Shown: positions 1 through 6,537 of the stretch, one piece after another | Layout: the number at the start of each line of letters is the position of its first letter | Position numbering within the stretch: the first letter of the stretch is position 1 | Notes under the pieces: model-generated | Databases searched by the model: none | Seen by the model: only the letters and a program-made list of their open reading frames with translations | What the model was told of the DNA's origin: nothing | Program-made: the position numbers and the translations under genes | NCBI GenBank assembly: GCA_014804225.1 | Contig: JAAVAF010000002.1 | Span: forward strand, 12,111-26,849 | DNA: 14,739 nucleotides | Source: Lachnospiraceae bacterium | GTDB taxonomy: Bacteria; Bacillota; Clostridia; Lachnospirales; Lachnospiraceae | Direction of reading: 5' to 3'

Positions 1-52
1 AATCCGTAACGGACCATTTGAGGTCGTTTATGATATCATTATAACAAGGCGC

Positions 53-81
53 TTGACTTTAGGCAATAATCTATGTAGGAT
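53..81 (+). promoter_or_regulatory. Sigma-A type promoter of the pyrophosphatase gene
   Basis: TTGACT at 53-58 and TAGGAT at 76-81 are separated by exactly 17 bases. The predicted transcription start is near 88, giving a leader of about 40 bases before the ATG at 127. The call rests on consensus match and position only. Confidence 0.7.
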
Positions 82-126
82 ATTAGTGAAAAATGGAAGA
101 AGTGGAGAAGAGTGGAGGAGTCAATT

Positions 127-1797
127 ATGGAAAATGTGGAGAGTGTAAGAAAACCTGTTTACATAGTGGGACACAAAAATCCCGATACCGATTCAATTTG
201 TTCTGCTATCGCGTATTCCTATCTGAAAAATGCGTGTGATGATGGCTGCAATTATATTGCGGCGAGGGCGGGTCAGGTAAATCAGGAAACGCAGTATGTG
301 CTGAATGCGTTTCGTGCGGAGCCACCCGTCTATCTGCATGATGTGATGACCGATGTGCGTGATATTGACATGAATGATGATTTGGAAGGCGTTACAGAGG
401 ACATATCACTCAAAAAGGCATGGCATCTGATGCGTGACAGGGGCGATGTGACACTGCCTGTTATCGATGGGAAAAAGCTGATTGGGATCATCACCATCGG
501 CGATATTGCAAACGCATATATGGATGTGTATGATAACGCGATTTTGTCAAGGGCAAAGACTTCCTATAAAAATATTTTGGAAACGCTTGACGCGCAGATG
601 CTTGTGGGAGATGAAAACGGCTATTTTGACAGCGGTGATGTGGTGATTGCGACGGCAAATCCCGATGTACTTGAAGACTATATTCACCCCGGAGATATGG
701 TGATTCTTGGTAACCGTTATGAAACGCAGCTTTGCGCGATCGAGATGGGAGCAGCGTGTGTGTTGATAACAATGGGTGCAAAGGTGTCAAAGACGATTCA
801 GATTTTTGCAGCGGAGCATAACTGTGTCATTATCAACACGCCTTACGATACGGCTACCGTGGCAAGATTTGTCAATCAGAGTATGCCGATTGGATATTTT
901 ATGAAACGGGAGAAATTAACCACTTTTAAAATCACAGATAAGACAGAACATATCCGTGCAATCATGAAAAAGAAGCGTTATCATGATTTTCCTGTGTTGG
1001 ATGAAGAGGAGCATTATGTAGGAATGATTTCGCGTCGTATGTTGCTCAATCTGCGCAGAAAGCAGCTTATTCTTGTCGATCACAATGAGGTGTCACAGAC
1101 AGTTGATGGCATTGAATTTGCGGATATTTTAGAGGTAATAGACCATCATCGGATTGGTACGCTTGAGACGGTTGCACCAGTTTATTTCAGAAATCAGCCG
1201 CTTGGTTGTACGGCAACGATTATCTATCAGATGTATCAGGAGAAGGGTGTGGAAATTCCGCCAAATATCGCGGGATTGATGATGGCTGCGATTATTTCGG
1301 ATACGCTGATGTTCCGCTCACCGACGGTGACGGAGGTGGATAAGGCGGCAGCGTACCGCTTGGCGGAAATCTGCGGTGTGGAGCCGGAGGAGTTTGCGCT
1401 TGCGATGTTTGGAGCGGGAAGCAACTTGGGAGATAAGAGCGCGGATGAAATTTTTAAACAGGACAATAAGAGCTTTTCCGTCAACGATTTTGAGTTCAGA
1501 GTAGGACAGATTAATTCCATGAACAGCATTGAGCTTGAGGAGATTAAGGAGAAGATTGTGCCTTATATTAAAGACAAATTTGAAGAGCTGAATGTAGATA
1601 TGTGCTTTTTTATGCTCACCAATATTGTGTCTGAAAAGACGGAGCTCTTATGCTTTGGTGACAGGGCAAGAGCGCTTGTGCGGGAAGCATTTAAGCTGCC
1701 AAAAGAGCAGAAGGAATTTGTGCTGAAAAACCTGGTGTCGAGAAAGAAACAGTTGATTCCCGCGTTTGTATCTGTTTTGCAGCAGTGGGAGAAATAA
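127..1797 (+). CDS. ppaC: Manganese-dependent inorganic pyrophosphatase with CBS and DRTGG regulatory domains
   Basis: This cytoplasmic family II pyrophosphatase hydrolyses PPi to two phosphates and pulls biosynthetic reactions forward. The 556-residue protein shows the DHH-family metal motifs: H16, D20 and D22 in GHKNPDTDS, D318 in VDHNE and DHH at 339-341. The C-terminal DHHA2 part ends with the substrate-binding SRKKQ at 538-542. Between the first two motifs lies a regulatory insert: CBS (about 70-130), DRTGG-like (about 190-250) and CBS (about 260-315). In characterised CBS-pyrophosphatases, AMP and ADP inhibit, and ATP or diadenosine polyphosphates activate when DRTGG is present; applying that here is inference. 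The ATG at 127 is chosen because GGAGGAG (114-120) sits 6 bases upstream. An in-frame GTG at 112 would overlap that ribosome site. Length matches the CBS-containing subfamily, not the ~310-residue plain form. Confidence 0.93.
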   Translation: MENVESVRKPVYIVGHKNPDTDSICSAIAYSYLKNACDDGCNYIAARAGQVNQETQYVLNAFRAEPPVYLHDVMTDVRDIDMNDDLEGVTEDISLKKAWHLMRDRGDVTLPVIDGKKLIGIITIGDIANAYMDVYDNAILSRAKTSYKNILETLDAQMLVGDENGYFDSGDVVIATANPDVLEDYIHPGDMVILGNRYETQLCAIEMGAACVLITMGAKVSKTIQIFAAEHNCVIINTPYDTATVARFVNQSMPIGYFMKREKLTTFKITDKTEHIRAIMKKKRYHDFPVLDEEEHYVGMISRRMLLNLRRKQLILVDHNEVSQTVDGIEFADILEVIDHHRIGTLETVAPVYFRNQPLGCTATIIYQMYQEKGVEIPPNIAGLMMAAIISDTLMFRSPTVTEVDKAAAYRLAEICGVEPEEFALAMFGAGSNLGDKSADEIFKQDNKSFSVNDFEFRVGQINSMNSIELEEIKEKIVPYIKDKFEELNVDMCFFMLTNIVSEKTELLCFGDRARALVREAFKLPKEQKEFVLKNLVSRKKQLIPAFVSVLQQWEK

Positions 1798-1809
1798 ACG
1801 GATTGTGCA

Positions 1810-1849
1810 AATCCTATGAAACCGGAAATGGGTTTCATGGGATTTTTTT
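1810..1849 (+). terminator. Rho-independent terminator after the pyrophosphatase gene
   Basis: A 14-bp stem pairs 1810-1823 with 1831-1844 (one G-U pair) around a 7-base loop. It runs into seven T residues at 1843-1849. It lies 12 bases after the stop codon and separates this gene from the LacI/MATE unit. Confidence 0.9.
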
Positions 1850-1890
1850 GTTGTGCAATACATACAAAAACAGTGCAAACTTTTTGTCTC

Positions 1891-1908
1891 AAGTTATGCG
1901 TTTAACTT
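1891..1908 (+). promoter_or_regulatory. LacI-type palindromic operator, probable autoregulatory site
   Basis: AAGTTATGCGTTTAACTT is an 18-bp imperfect palindrome whose half-sites agree at 7 of 9 positions, with C-G at the exact centre. Even-length palindromes with a central CG are the usual operator form of the LacI family. It directly abuts the -35 box of the promoter for the downstream LacI-family gene, so autoregulation and co-regulation of the MATE gene are plausible. Binding is inferred. Confidence 0.45.
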
Positions 1909-1937
1909 TTGAAAAAACGGTGTTGTTTCCTTATACT
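1909..1937 (+). promoter_or_regulatory. Promoter of the LacI regulator-MATE exporter operon
   Basis: TTGAAA at 1909-1914 and TATACT at 1932-1937 have a 17-base spacer. The predicted start is near 1944, about 45 bases before the ATG at 1989. Confidence 0.7.
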
Positions 1938-1988
1938 TAAAATATAGAACAGGGGCTATTGGGATTTCAAAAAGGGCGGTGTGTAGTT

Positions 1989-3008
1989 ATGGGGAATGAG
2001 CGTATTCGAATTGCGGATATTGCGGAGAAACTGGGACTTAGTACGGCAACGGTGTCCAATGTAATTCACGGAAAGACAAAGAAGGTTTCTCCTGAAACTG
2101 TAAAGCGGGTTCAGGAGCTTGTGGAAAAGAGCGGTTATATTCCAAGTATGGCGGGTATTTTGTTGGCGCAGAATGATTCCAAAATTATGGGGGTTGTCGT
2201 GAATGATCATCCAAAATATGAAGGACATGTTTTAGAGGATGGTTTTATTGCAGCATCGATCAATGCCTTATCAAAAGAGATTGATCAGGCAGGTTATTTT
2301 ATGATGGTAAAGGTGACGACGCAGTGGAATGAAATTGTCCGATTTGCATCGATGTGGAATATGGAAGGGCTGGTAATCATCGGATTTTGTGAACAGGATT
2401 ATCAAAAGCTGCGTGAATCCATGCACATACCGTTTGTCGTGTATGACGGGTATTTTCAGGAAACGCAGCGGATTTGCAATTTAACGATAGACAATTATGA
2501 CGGCGGTTATCAGGTGGGAGAATATTTGAAGCGTATGGGACATGAAAAGGTGCTTTGCATTTCGGACAATTATATCTGTATGGATTCTGAGCGTATAGAT
2601 GGTTGTGCGGCTGCTGTGGGGAAAAATGCGGTTTGTTTGATGCAAGTTCCTTTTGGGCAAGAAGAACGAATGCACTTTTATCGGGAAAAAGAAACTGAGA
2701 TTATGACATATTCTGCGGTTTTTGCAGTATCTGATTTCTATGCGGTTGAGTTTATCCGTTGCTTGCAGGAGAAGGGTGTTCGTGTACCGGAGGATATTTC
2801 CGTAGTGGGATTTGATGATAGTCCGATGTGTAAGTATTGCAATCCTTCCTTGACGACCGTAAGGCAGGACGCAGGCGAGAGAGCAAAAAATGCGATATCA
2901 ATTTTGCAAAATTTGAAGAAGGGAATTGAGCAGCCAATTATCGTAAAATTACCGGTTTTTCTTGTGGAGCGCAGCAGCGTGAAAAAACGAAACGGGAAGG
3001 GATTTTGA
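1989..3008 (+). CDS. LacI-family transcriptional regulator
   Basis: A 339-residue DNA-binding repressor or activator of the LacI/GalR family. An N-terminal helix-turn-helix (about residues 5-27, with IADIAEKLGLSTATVSNVI) is followed by the hinge region and a periplasmic-binding-protein-like effector domain to the C-terminus. Late in the protein the family motif VPEDISVVGFDDSP is readable. The effector is not identifiable from sequence, though a sugar or other small metabolite is usual. The ATG at 1989 has the ribosome site AGGGCGGTG (1973-1981) upstream. A TTG at 1959 in the same frame lies upstream of that site and is unlikely. The stop codon is one base from the next ATG, so it is almost certainly co-transcribed with the MATE gene, its probable target. 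Confidence 0.9.
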   Translation: MGNERIRIADIAEKLGLSTATVSNVIHGKTKKVSPETVKRVQELVEKSGYIPSMAGILLAQNDSKIMGVVVNDHPKYEGHVLEDGFIAASINALSKEIDQAGYFMMVKVTTQWNEIVRFASMWNMEGLVIIGFCEQDYQKLRESMHIPFVVYDGYFQETQRICNLTIDNYDGGYQVGEYLKRMGHEKVLCISDNYICMDSERIDGCAAAVGKNAVCLMQVPFGQEERMHFYREKETEIMTYSAVFAVSDFYAVEFIRCLQEKGVRVPEDISVVGFDDSPMCKYCNPSLTTVRQDAGERAKNAISILQNLKKGIEQPIIVKLPVFLVERSSVKKRNGKGF

Positions 3009-3009
3009 A

Positions 3010-4380
3010 ATGGAAAAAAAGGAAACGTTTGAGAAAATGGTGTTAAAAATAGCACTGCCCGTAACTGCGCAGTCTTCGTTACAATCCTCCTTTAGCGTTA
3101 TTGATCAGGTGATGATCGGACGGCTTGGAAGTAACAGCATTGCAGGAATCGGATTAGGTGGAAAATTTACGTCCCTTTACACTGTCGTTCTTGCGGCGAT
3201 TGCATCGACAGCCGGCATCATGATTTCACAATATATGGGAAGAAAAGATGAAAAATCGGTCGACAGGAGCTTCTATATTAATATGGCATTGTCTATCGGG
3301 TTGGCGGGTGCGTTCATGGTACTTTGTATTTTGTTTCCGGAAAGGATTATGACTGTTTATACGAAAGACGAAACTACGAAAGCACTAGCAGTACAATACA
3401 TACGGATTCTGGCGGTGTCGTTTGTGCCTATGGCAGTCAGTTCGATTGTGACGACGATGCTTCGATGTATGGAAGCAGCTGCTCTGCCGTTGTATGCAAG
3501 CTTTTTTTCGTTGATATTGAATACCGGTTTAAATTATGTGCTGATTTTCGGAAAGTGGATATTTCCTGAAATGGGCGTGGGAGGAGCTGCATTGGCGAGT
3601 GTGATTGCACAGACGATATGTTGTGGTATAATTCTTGTTTTCTATATTTGCTACCAGAAGAAGCGGAAACAAATTATGGAAGGGCATGAAAGCGAAATGT
3701 GGACAGGAAAAAAGCAGGTAGTATTCTATACAGATTACAAAAAACAATACCTGAAAATTCTTGGTCCGCTGCTTGTTTGCGAATTTTTTTGGAGTCTGGG
3801 AGAAAACATATACTCGGCAATCTATGGGAACATTGGAACAGATGCTTGTGCCGCAATGACACTGACAATACCGGTTCAAACGATCGTGATTGGGGCTTTG
3901 AGTGGATTGTCACAGGCATCAAGTATATTGATTGGAAAATCACTTGGAGCAAAGAAATACGAGCAGGCATATGTAGAGGCGAAAAAGCTGATGTGGTATG
4001 GATTGGCGATTTCCGTAATGTTATCTTTGCTGCTTGTCGCTTTCAGTCCGCTTTATGTAAAGATTTATCATGTGGAGCCAGTAGTGCAGGAGATAACAAA
4101 GGATCTGTTATTGGCAATTGCAGTGATTGCACCTATTAAGGTCTTGAATATGATACTGGGCGGTGGAATTATCCGAAGTGGGGGAAAGACGAAATACATC
4201 ATGTGGATTGACCTGATCGGAACTTGGGCTTTTGGCGTTCCTCTAGGGCTTTTGGCTGCGTTTGTCTGGAAACTGCCGATTGTGTCTGTATATTTTATAT
4301 TATCTTTGGAGGAATGTGTGAGATTGGGGATTTCATTCATTCTTTTTAAAAAGAAACTATGGATAGAAAGTATACAATAA
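3010..4380 (+). CDS. MATE-family multidrug/organic cation exporter
   Basis: A 456-residue integral membrane antiporter of the MATE family (NorM/DinF-like), expected to expel drugs or metabolites using a Na+ or H+ gradient. The N-terminal part (ALPVTAQSSLQSSFSVIDQVMIGRLG) is the typical first MATE helix region. Hydrophobic segments recur through the whole protein in two halves, consistent with twelve helices. The hydrophilic stretch around residues 215-245 (KKRKQIMEGHESEMW) fits the loop joining the halves. The ribosome site lies inside the end of the preceding gene (GGGAAGGG near 2994-3001). Pairing with a dedicated LacI-type regulator suggests induction by a small molecule, possibly sugar-linked. 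Substrate unknown. No convincing terminator follows; only an A/T-only inverted repeat at 4386-4405. Confidence 0.9.
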   Translation: MEKKETFEKMVLKIALPVTAQSSLQSSFSVIDQVMIGRLGSNSIAGIGLGGKFTSLYTVVLAAIASTAGIMISQYMGRKDEKSVDRSFYINMALSIGLAGAFMVLCILFPERIMTVYTKDETTKALAVQYIRILAVSFVPMAVSSIVTTMLRCMEAAALPLYASFFSLILNTGLNYVLIFGKWIFPEMGVGGAALASVIAQTICCGIILVFYICYQKKRKQIMEGHESEMWTGKKQVVFYTDYKKQYLKILGPLLVCEFFWSLGENIYSAIYGNIGTDACAAMTLTIPVQTIVIGALSGLSQASSILIGKSLGAKKYEQAYVEAKKLMWYGLAISVMLSLLLVAFSPLYVKIYHVEPVVQEITKDLLLAIAVIAPIKVLNMILGGGIIRSGGKTKYIMWIDLIGTWAFGVPLGLLAAFVWKLPIVSVYFILSLEECVRLGISFILFKKKLWIESIQ

Positions 4381-4448
4381 AAGCGTATTTTTTTACAAAA
4401 AAATATCGTAGACCTTTCAACTTTTATCCCTTTTACTCAAATATTTAT

Positions 4449-4477
4449 TTGCCCTTTTCAGAGAATTTTGGTATAAT
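4449..4477 (+). promoter_or_regulatory. Promoter of the mgtE leader transcript
   Basis: TTGCCC at 4449-4454 and a perfect TATAAT at 4472-4477 are 17 bases apart. The predicted start is near 4484, about 335 bases before the mgtE ATG. The -10 box lies inside the left arm of the 15-bp inverted repeat at 4467-4511. Confidence 0.65.
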
Positions 4478-4511
4478 AAAACAAAAGTTATCTTATTTTT
4501 ATTATACCAAA
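4467..4511. repeat. Perfect 15-bp inverted repeat overlapping the mgtE promoter
   Basis: TTTGGTATAATAAAA (4467-4481) is exactly reversed and complemented at 4497-4511, with a 15-base spacer. The left arm contains the TATAAT box and the predicted start falls in the spacer. The RNA would therefore carry only one arm, which favours a DNA-level operator over an RNA hairpin. The regulator is unknown. Confidence 0.75.
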
Positions 4512-4818
4512 TATACTGATAATCGGAGGTGAGATTATGGACGGCAGTAATAGTCGAAGTATGAACAAGGTTTTTATATATAGTCGCTCTATATGTTGCT
4601 GCAGTCATGTCCATAATCTGTAGTGGAAGATTATTGTGTCCATATATAAGAACCATTGTTTGTTTCTAAACTATGCTGCAATCGGTATGACGAGTGCAGG
4701 ATTATAAGGTTTATGAGCGACAATGGTATTTTTATGCCCTTTTGCTGATAACCTTTGCACCCGCCTTTTCATTTTTGGTTTGTTATCCGCAAGCCTGACA
4801 GATAAAGGAGGAAATGCA
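4484..4818 (+). promoter_or_regulatory. Long structured leader of mgtE, candidate cis-regulatory RNA
   Basis: This stretch lacks a long gene but holds ordered inverted repeats. Stem A pairs 4532-4542 with 4609-4619 (11 bp). It continues through 4544-4550/4596-4602 (7 bp, one G-U) and ends in hairpin 4578-4583/4589-4594. Stem B pairs 4652-4659 with 4720-4727 (8 bp), enclosing 4667-4671/4709-4713 and a hairpin 4676-4680/4695-4699 with an inner TCG/CGA extension. Stem A competes with a second conformation: ATAATCT 4613-4619 can pair with 4628-4634, and TATGGAC 4536-4542 with 4638-4644. I do not recognise the M-box (ykoK) core. A Mg2+-responsive or translation-coupled switch is inferred from context. 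Confidence 0.5.
4537..4623 (+). CDS. Putative 28-residue leader peptide upstream of mgtE
   Basis: A short reading frame starts at ATG 4537, 4-6 bases after a strong Shine-Dalgarno GGAGGTGA (4525-4532), and stops at TAG 4621. The peptide begins MDGSNSRSMNK and ends SICCCSHVHNL, so three adjacent Cys codons and two His codons lie near the end. The start codon is inside one arm of stem A of the leader, and the stop lies in the loop of the alternative hairpin 4613-4634. Ribosome progress would therefore decide which fold forms. The arrangement recalls attenuators such as mgtL of Salmonella, but no sequence similarity is claimed. Translation is unproven; the good ribosome site could be coincidental. 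Confidence 0.45.
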   Translation: MDGSNSRSMNKVFIYSRSICCCSHVHNL

Positions 4819-6237
4819 ATGAAAGTAAATAACAATGTTCAGAATGAGATGCTTCAAACAACACAGCATCCCGATTACAAAACAGAGATCGTGGAGGTGC
4901 TTCGCAGCAACTTTACTCCTAAAATTAAACAGGACCGCATACTTGCATATCACGAAAGAGATATTGCTTCCGCATTAGAAATGCTTAGTTTGGAAGAACG
5001 CAGCAGGTTATATCATATTTTAAATGCTGATACACTCGCAGACATATTCGAATATGCCGAAAACAAAACAAAATACATGAGTGAAATAAGCATTCAAAAA
5101 AGAATTGCCATACTTTCTCAATTTGAAATAACAGAAATGGCAGATTATATCCGTAATATGGATAAAGCAGAGCGCTCTATGATTATTGAGCTGCTGGGGG
5201 ACAGCTTAAAAACGCAAATTATGCTGATGAATTCTTTCAGCGAAGATGAAATCGGTAGTAAGATGACTACAAATTATATCGCGGTCCATTCTGAAATCAG
5301 TGTAAAGCAGGCAATGCACGAACTGGTAGAACAGGCGGCAGATAATGATAATATTTCGACAATATATGTGCTTGATGAAAATGAAATGCTCTTGGGAGCG
5401 ATTGATTTAAAAGACCTGATTCTTGCACGTGAGGGAACACATCTTGATGCGATTACCATGACTTCGTATCCATATGTTTATGCTAATGAATGGATTGATG
5501 ACTGTCTTGGACGAATTAAAGACTATTCGGAAGATTCCATACCTGTTTTGGATTCCGATAATAAACTCATCGGCGTTGTAACTTCTCAGGATATCATGGA
5601 ACTTGTTGATGAGGAATTAGGGGAAGACTATGCAAAACTGGCTGGACTTTCAGCAGAGGAAGATTTGATGGAGCCATTGAAAAAAAGCATTGGGAAAAGG
5701 CTCCCCTGGCTTATCGTATTGCTTGGCTTAGGACTGGTTGTATCCAGTGTCGTAGGAGTGTTTGAAGGAGTTGTCACACAGCTGCCACTCATTATTGCCT
5801 TCCAATCCCTTATCCTTGATATGGCTGGAAATGTAGGAACACAGTCGCTTGCTGTTACTATTCGTGTTTTAATGGATGAAAAAATCAGTAGCAAACAAAT
5901 GCTCTTTCTGGTTGCAAAAGAAGCAAGAGTAGGTTTGATTAACGGAATGATCCTTGGAATGTTATCATTTTTGTTTATTGGTCTTTATCTTTTTACATTA
6001 AAAGCGCAATCCATAACTACAGCATTTTCTATATCAGCATGTACGGGGATTGCTCTGCTGTTAGCAATGTTGCTTTCAAGTCTTTCGGGAACATTGATTC
6101 CGCTAATGTTTAAAAAATTGAAAGTAGACCCTGCTGTTGCATCAGGTCCCTTGATTACAACAATCAATGACCTTGTTGCAGTTGTAACCTATTATGGATT
6201 AGCATGGATTTTAATCATCAATGTTTTGAGATTATAA
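4819..6237 (+). CDS. mgtE: Magnesium transporter MgtE
   Basis: A 472-residue Mg2+-gated Mg2+ channel in the cytoplasmic membrane. The N-terminal helical MgtE_N superhelix spans roughly 35-145. A CBS pair (about 147-275, with MTTNYIAVHSEISV and SIPVLDSDNKLIGVVTSQDI) follows, then a plug/linker helix and five membrane helices from residue 297. The pore-family motif GNVGTQSLAV is at 337-346, and D451 in TTINDL sits where the conserved selectivity Asp of the last helix is expected. The cytosolic domains close the pore when intracellular Mg2+ is high (known for the family). ATG 4819 has AAAGGAGG (4805-4812) upstream. An in-frame ATG at 4723 has no ribosome site. Codons favour A/T endings (GCA/GCT, ATA, TTA) more than the flanking genes. 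It is a single-gene unit behind the long leader. Confidence 0.95.
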   Translation: MKVNNNVQNEMLQTTQHPDYKTEIVEVLRSNFTPKIKQDRILAYHERDIASALEMLSLEERSRLYHILNADTLADIFEYAENKTKYMSEISIQKRIAILSQFEITEMADYIRNMDKAERSMIIELLGDSLKTQIMLMNSFSEDEIGSKMTTNYIAVHSEISVKQAMHELVEQAADNDNISTIYVLDENEMLLGAIDLKDLILAREGTHLDAITMTSYPYVYANEWIDDCLGRIKDYSEDSIPVLDSDNKLIGVVTSQDIMELVDEELGEDYAKLAGLSAEEDLMEPLKKSIGKRLPWLIVLLGLGLVVSSVVGVFEGVVTQLPLIIAFQSLILDMAGNVGTQSLAVTIRVLMDEKISSKQMLFLVAKEARVGLINGMILGMLSFLFIGLYLFTLKAQSITTAFSISACTGIALLLAMLLSSLSGTLIPLMFKKLKVDPAVASGPLITTINDLVAVVTYYGLAWILIINVLRL

Positions 6238-6294
6238 CGATAGAGGGACATATTCCGATAATTTTTGCATGATTTTATATTTACCCTTAAATAC

Positions 6295-6329
6295 AAAAAC
6301 ACCGCAGAACCCTTTTGTTCTGCGGTGTT
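6295..6329 (-). terminator. Rho-independent terminator of the tRNA-Pro gene
   Basis: A perfect 13-bp stem (6298-6310 with 6317-6329) and 6-base loop are followed on the - strand by five T residues (6299-6295, the first two within the stem). It lies 19 bases beyond the tRNA. On the + strand only three T follow, so it may end mgtE transcripts weakly. Confidence 0.85.
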
Positions 6330-6347
6330 TCACATTATTTTGTATAA

Positions 6348-6422
6348 TCGGAGTGACAAGATTCGAACTTGCGGCCTCCACCTCCCTAAGATGGCGCTCT
6401 AGCCAAACTGAGCCACACCCCG
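6348..6422 (-). tRNA. tRNA-Pro, anticodon AGG
   Basis: The 75-base cloverleaf folds fully. The acceptor is CGGGGTG/CACTCCG (one G-U) with a discriminator A, the D stem is GCTC/GAGC, the anticodon stem CCATC/GGTGG and the T arm GCAAG-TTCGAAT-CTTGT. The seven-base anticodon loop TTAGGGA places AGG at positions 34-36, reading CCU (and more codons if A34 becomes inosine). The C1-G72 pair is typical of bacterial tRNA-Pro. CCA is not encoded; TTA follows the discriminator base. Its promoter and terminator are both visible, so it is a stand-alone gene converging on mgtE. Confidence 0.93.
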
Positions 6423-6454
6423 ATACGTTTAGCGTCGCATTAACGACATGTATT

Positions 6455-6483
6455 AGTATACACATTCTTAAAAGGAATGTCAA
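6455..6483 (-). promoter_or_regulatory. Promoter of the tRNA-Pro gene
   Basis: On the - strand TTGACA (6483-6478) and TATACT (6460-6455) are separated by 17 bases. This near-consensus stable-RNA promoter lies about 30 bases before the tRNA 5' end. Confidence 0.85.
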
Positions 6484-6537
6484 TAAGAAAAAGAATAAAA
6501 AAATAGTTTTAAAATTTAAATAAATTTAGCAAAAATA

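Noticed and set aside
112..126. GTG start for the pyrophosphatase gene
   Set aside because: It overlaps the GGAGGAG ribosome site that correctly serves ATG 127.
1959..1988. TTG start for the LacI-family gene
   Set aside because: The only good ribosome site lies downstream of it and fits ATG 1989; the helix-turn-helix begins right after that ATG.
4386..4405. Terminator after the MATE gene
   Set aside because: The 9-bp inverted repeat is A/T only with a 2-base loop, too weak for a convincing intrinsic terminator.
4467..4511. Invertible promoter between inverted repeats
   Set aside because: The arms are only 15 bases apart and the -10 box lies in one arm, so inversion would not give a sensible switch; no recombinase gene is present.
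4607..4669. Second small frame (20 codons) overlapping the mgtE leader peptide
   Set aside because: No ribosome site; it most likely follows from open sequence in an RNA-structured region.
4723..4818. ATG 4723 as an N-terminal extension of MgtE with a hydrophobic stretch
   Set aside because: No ribosome site precedes it, it lies within a leader stem, and MgtE is normally cytosolic at its N-terminus. ATG 4819 has AAAGGAGG.
4484..4818. M-box (ykoK) riboswitch upstream of mgtE
   Set aside because: Only a short GGTGAG string resembles it; the conserved core segments of the M-box are not visible.
6348..6422. tRNA-Pro as an attachment site for a mobile element
   Set aside because: No integrase, relaxase or phage gene is present and the only repeat of the tRNA end is 10 bases long.
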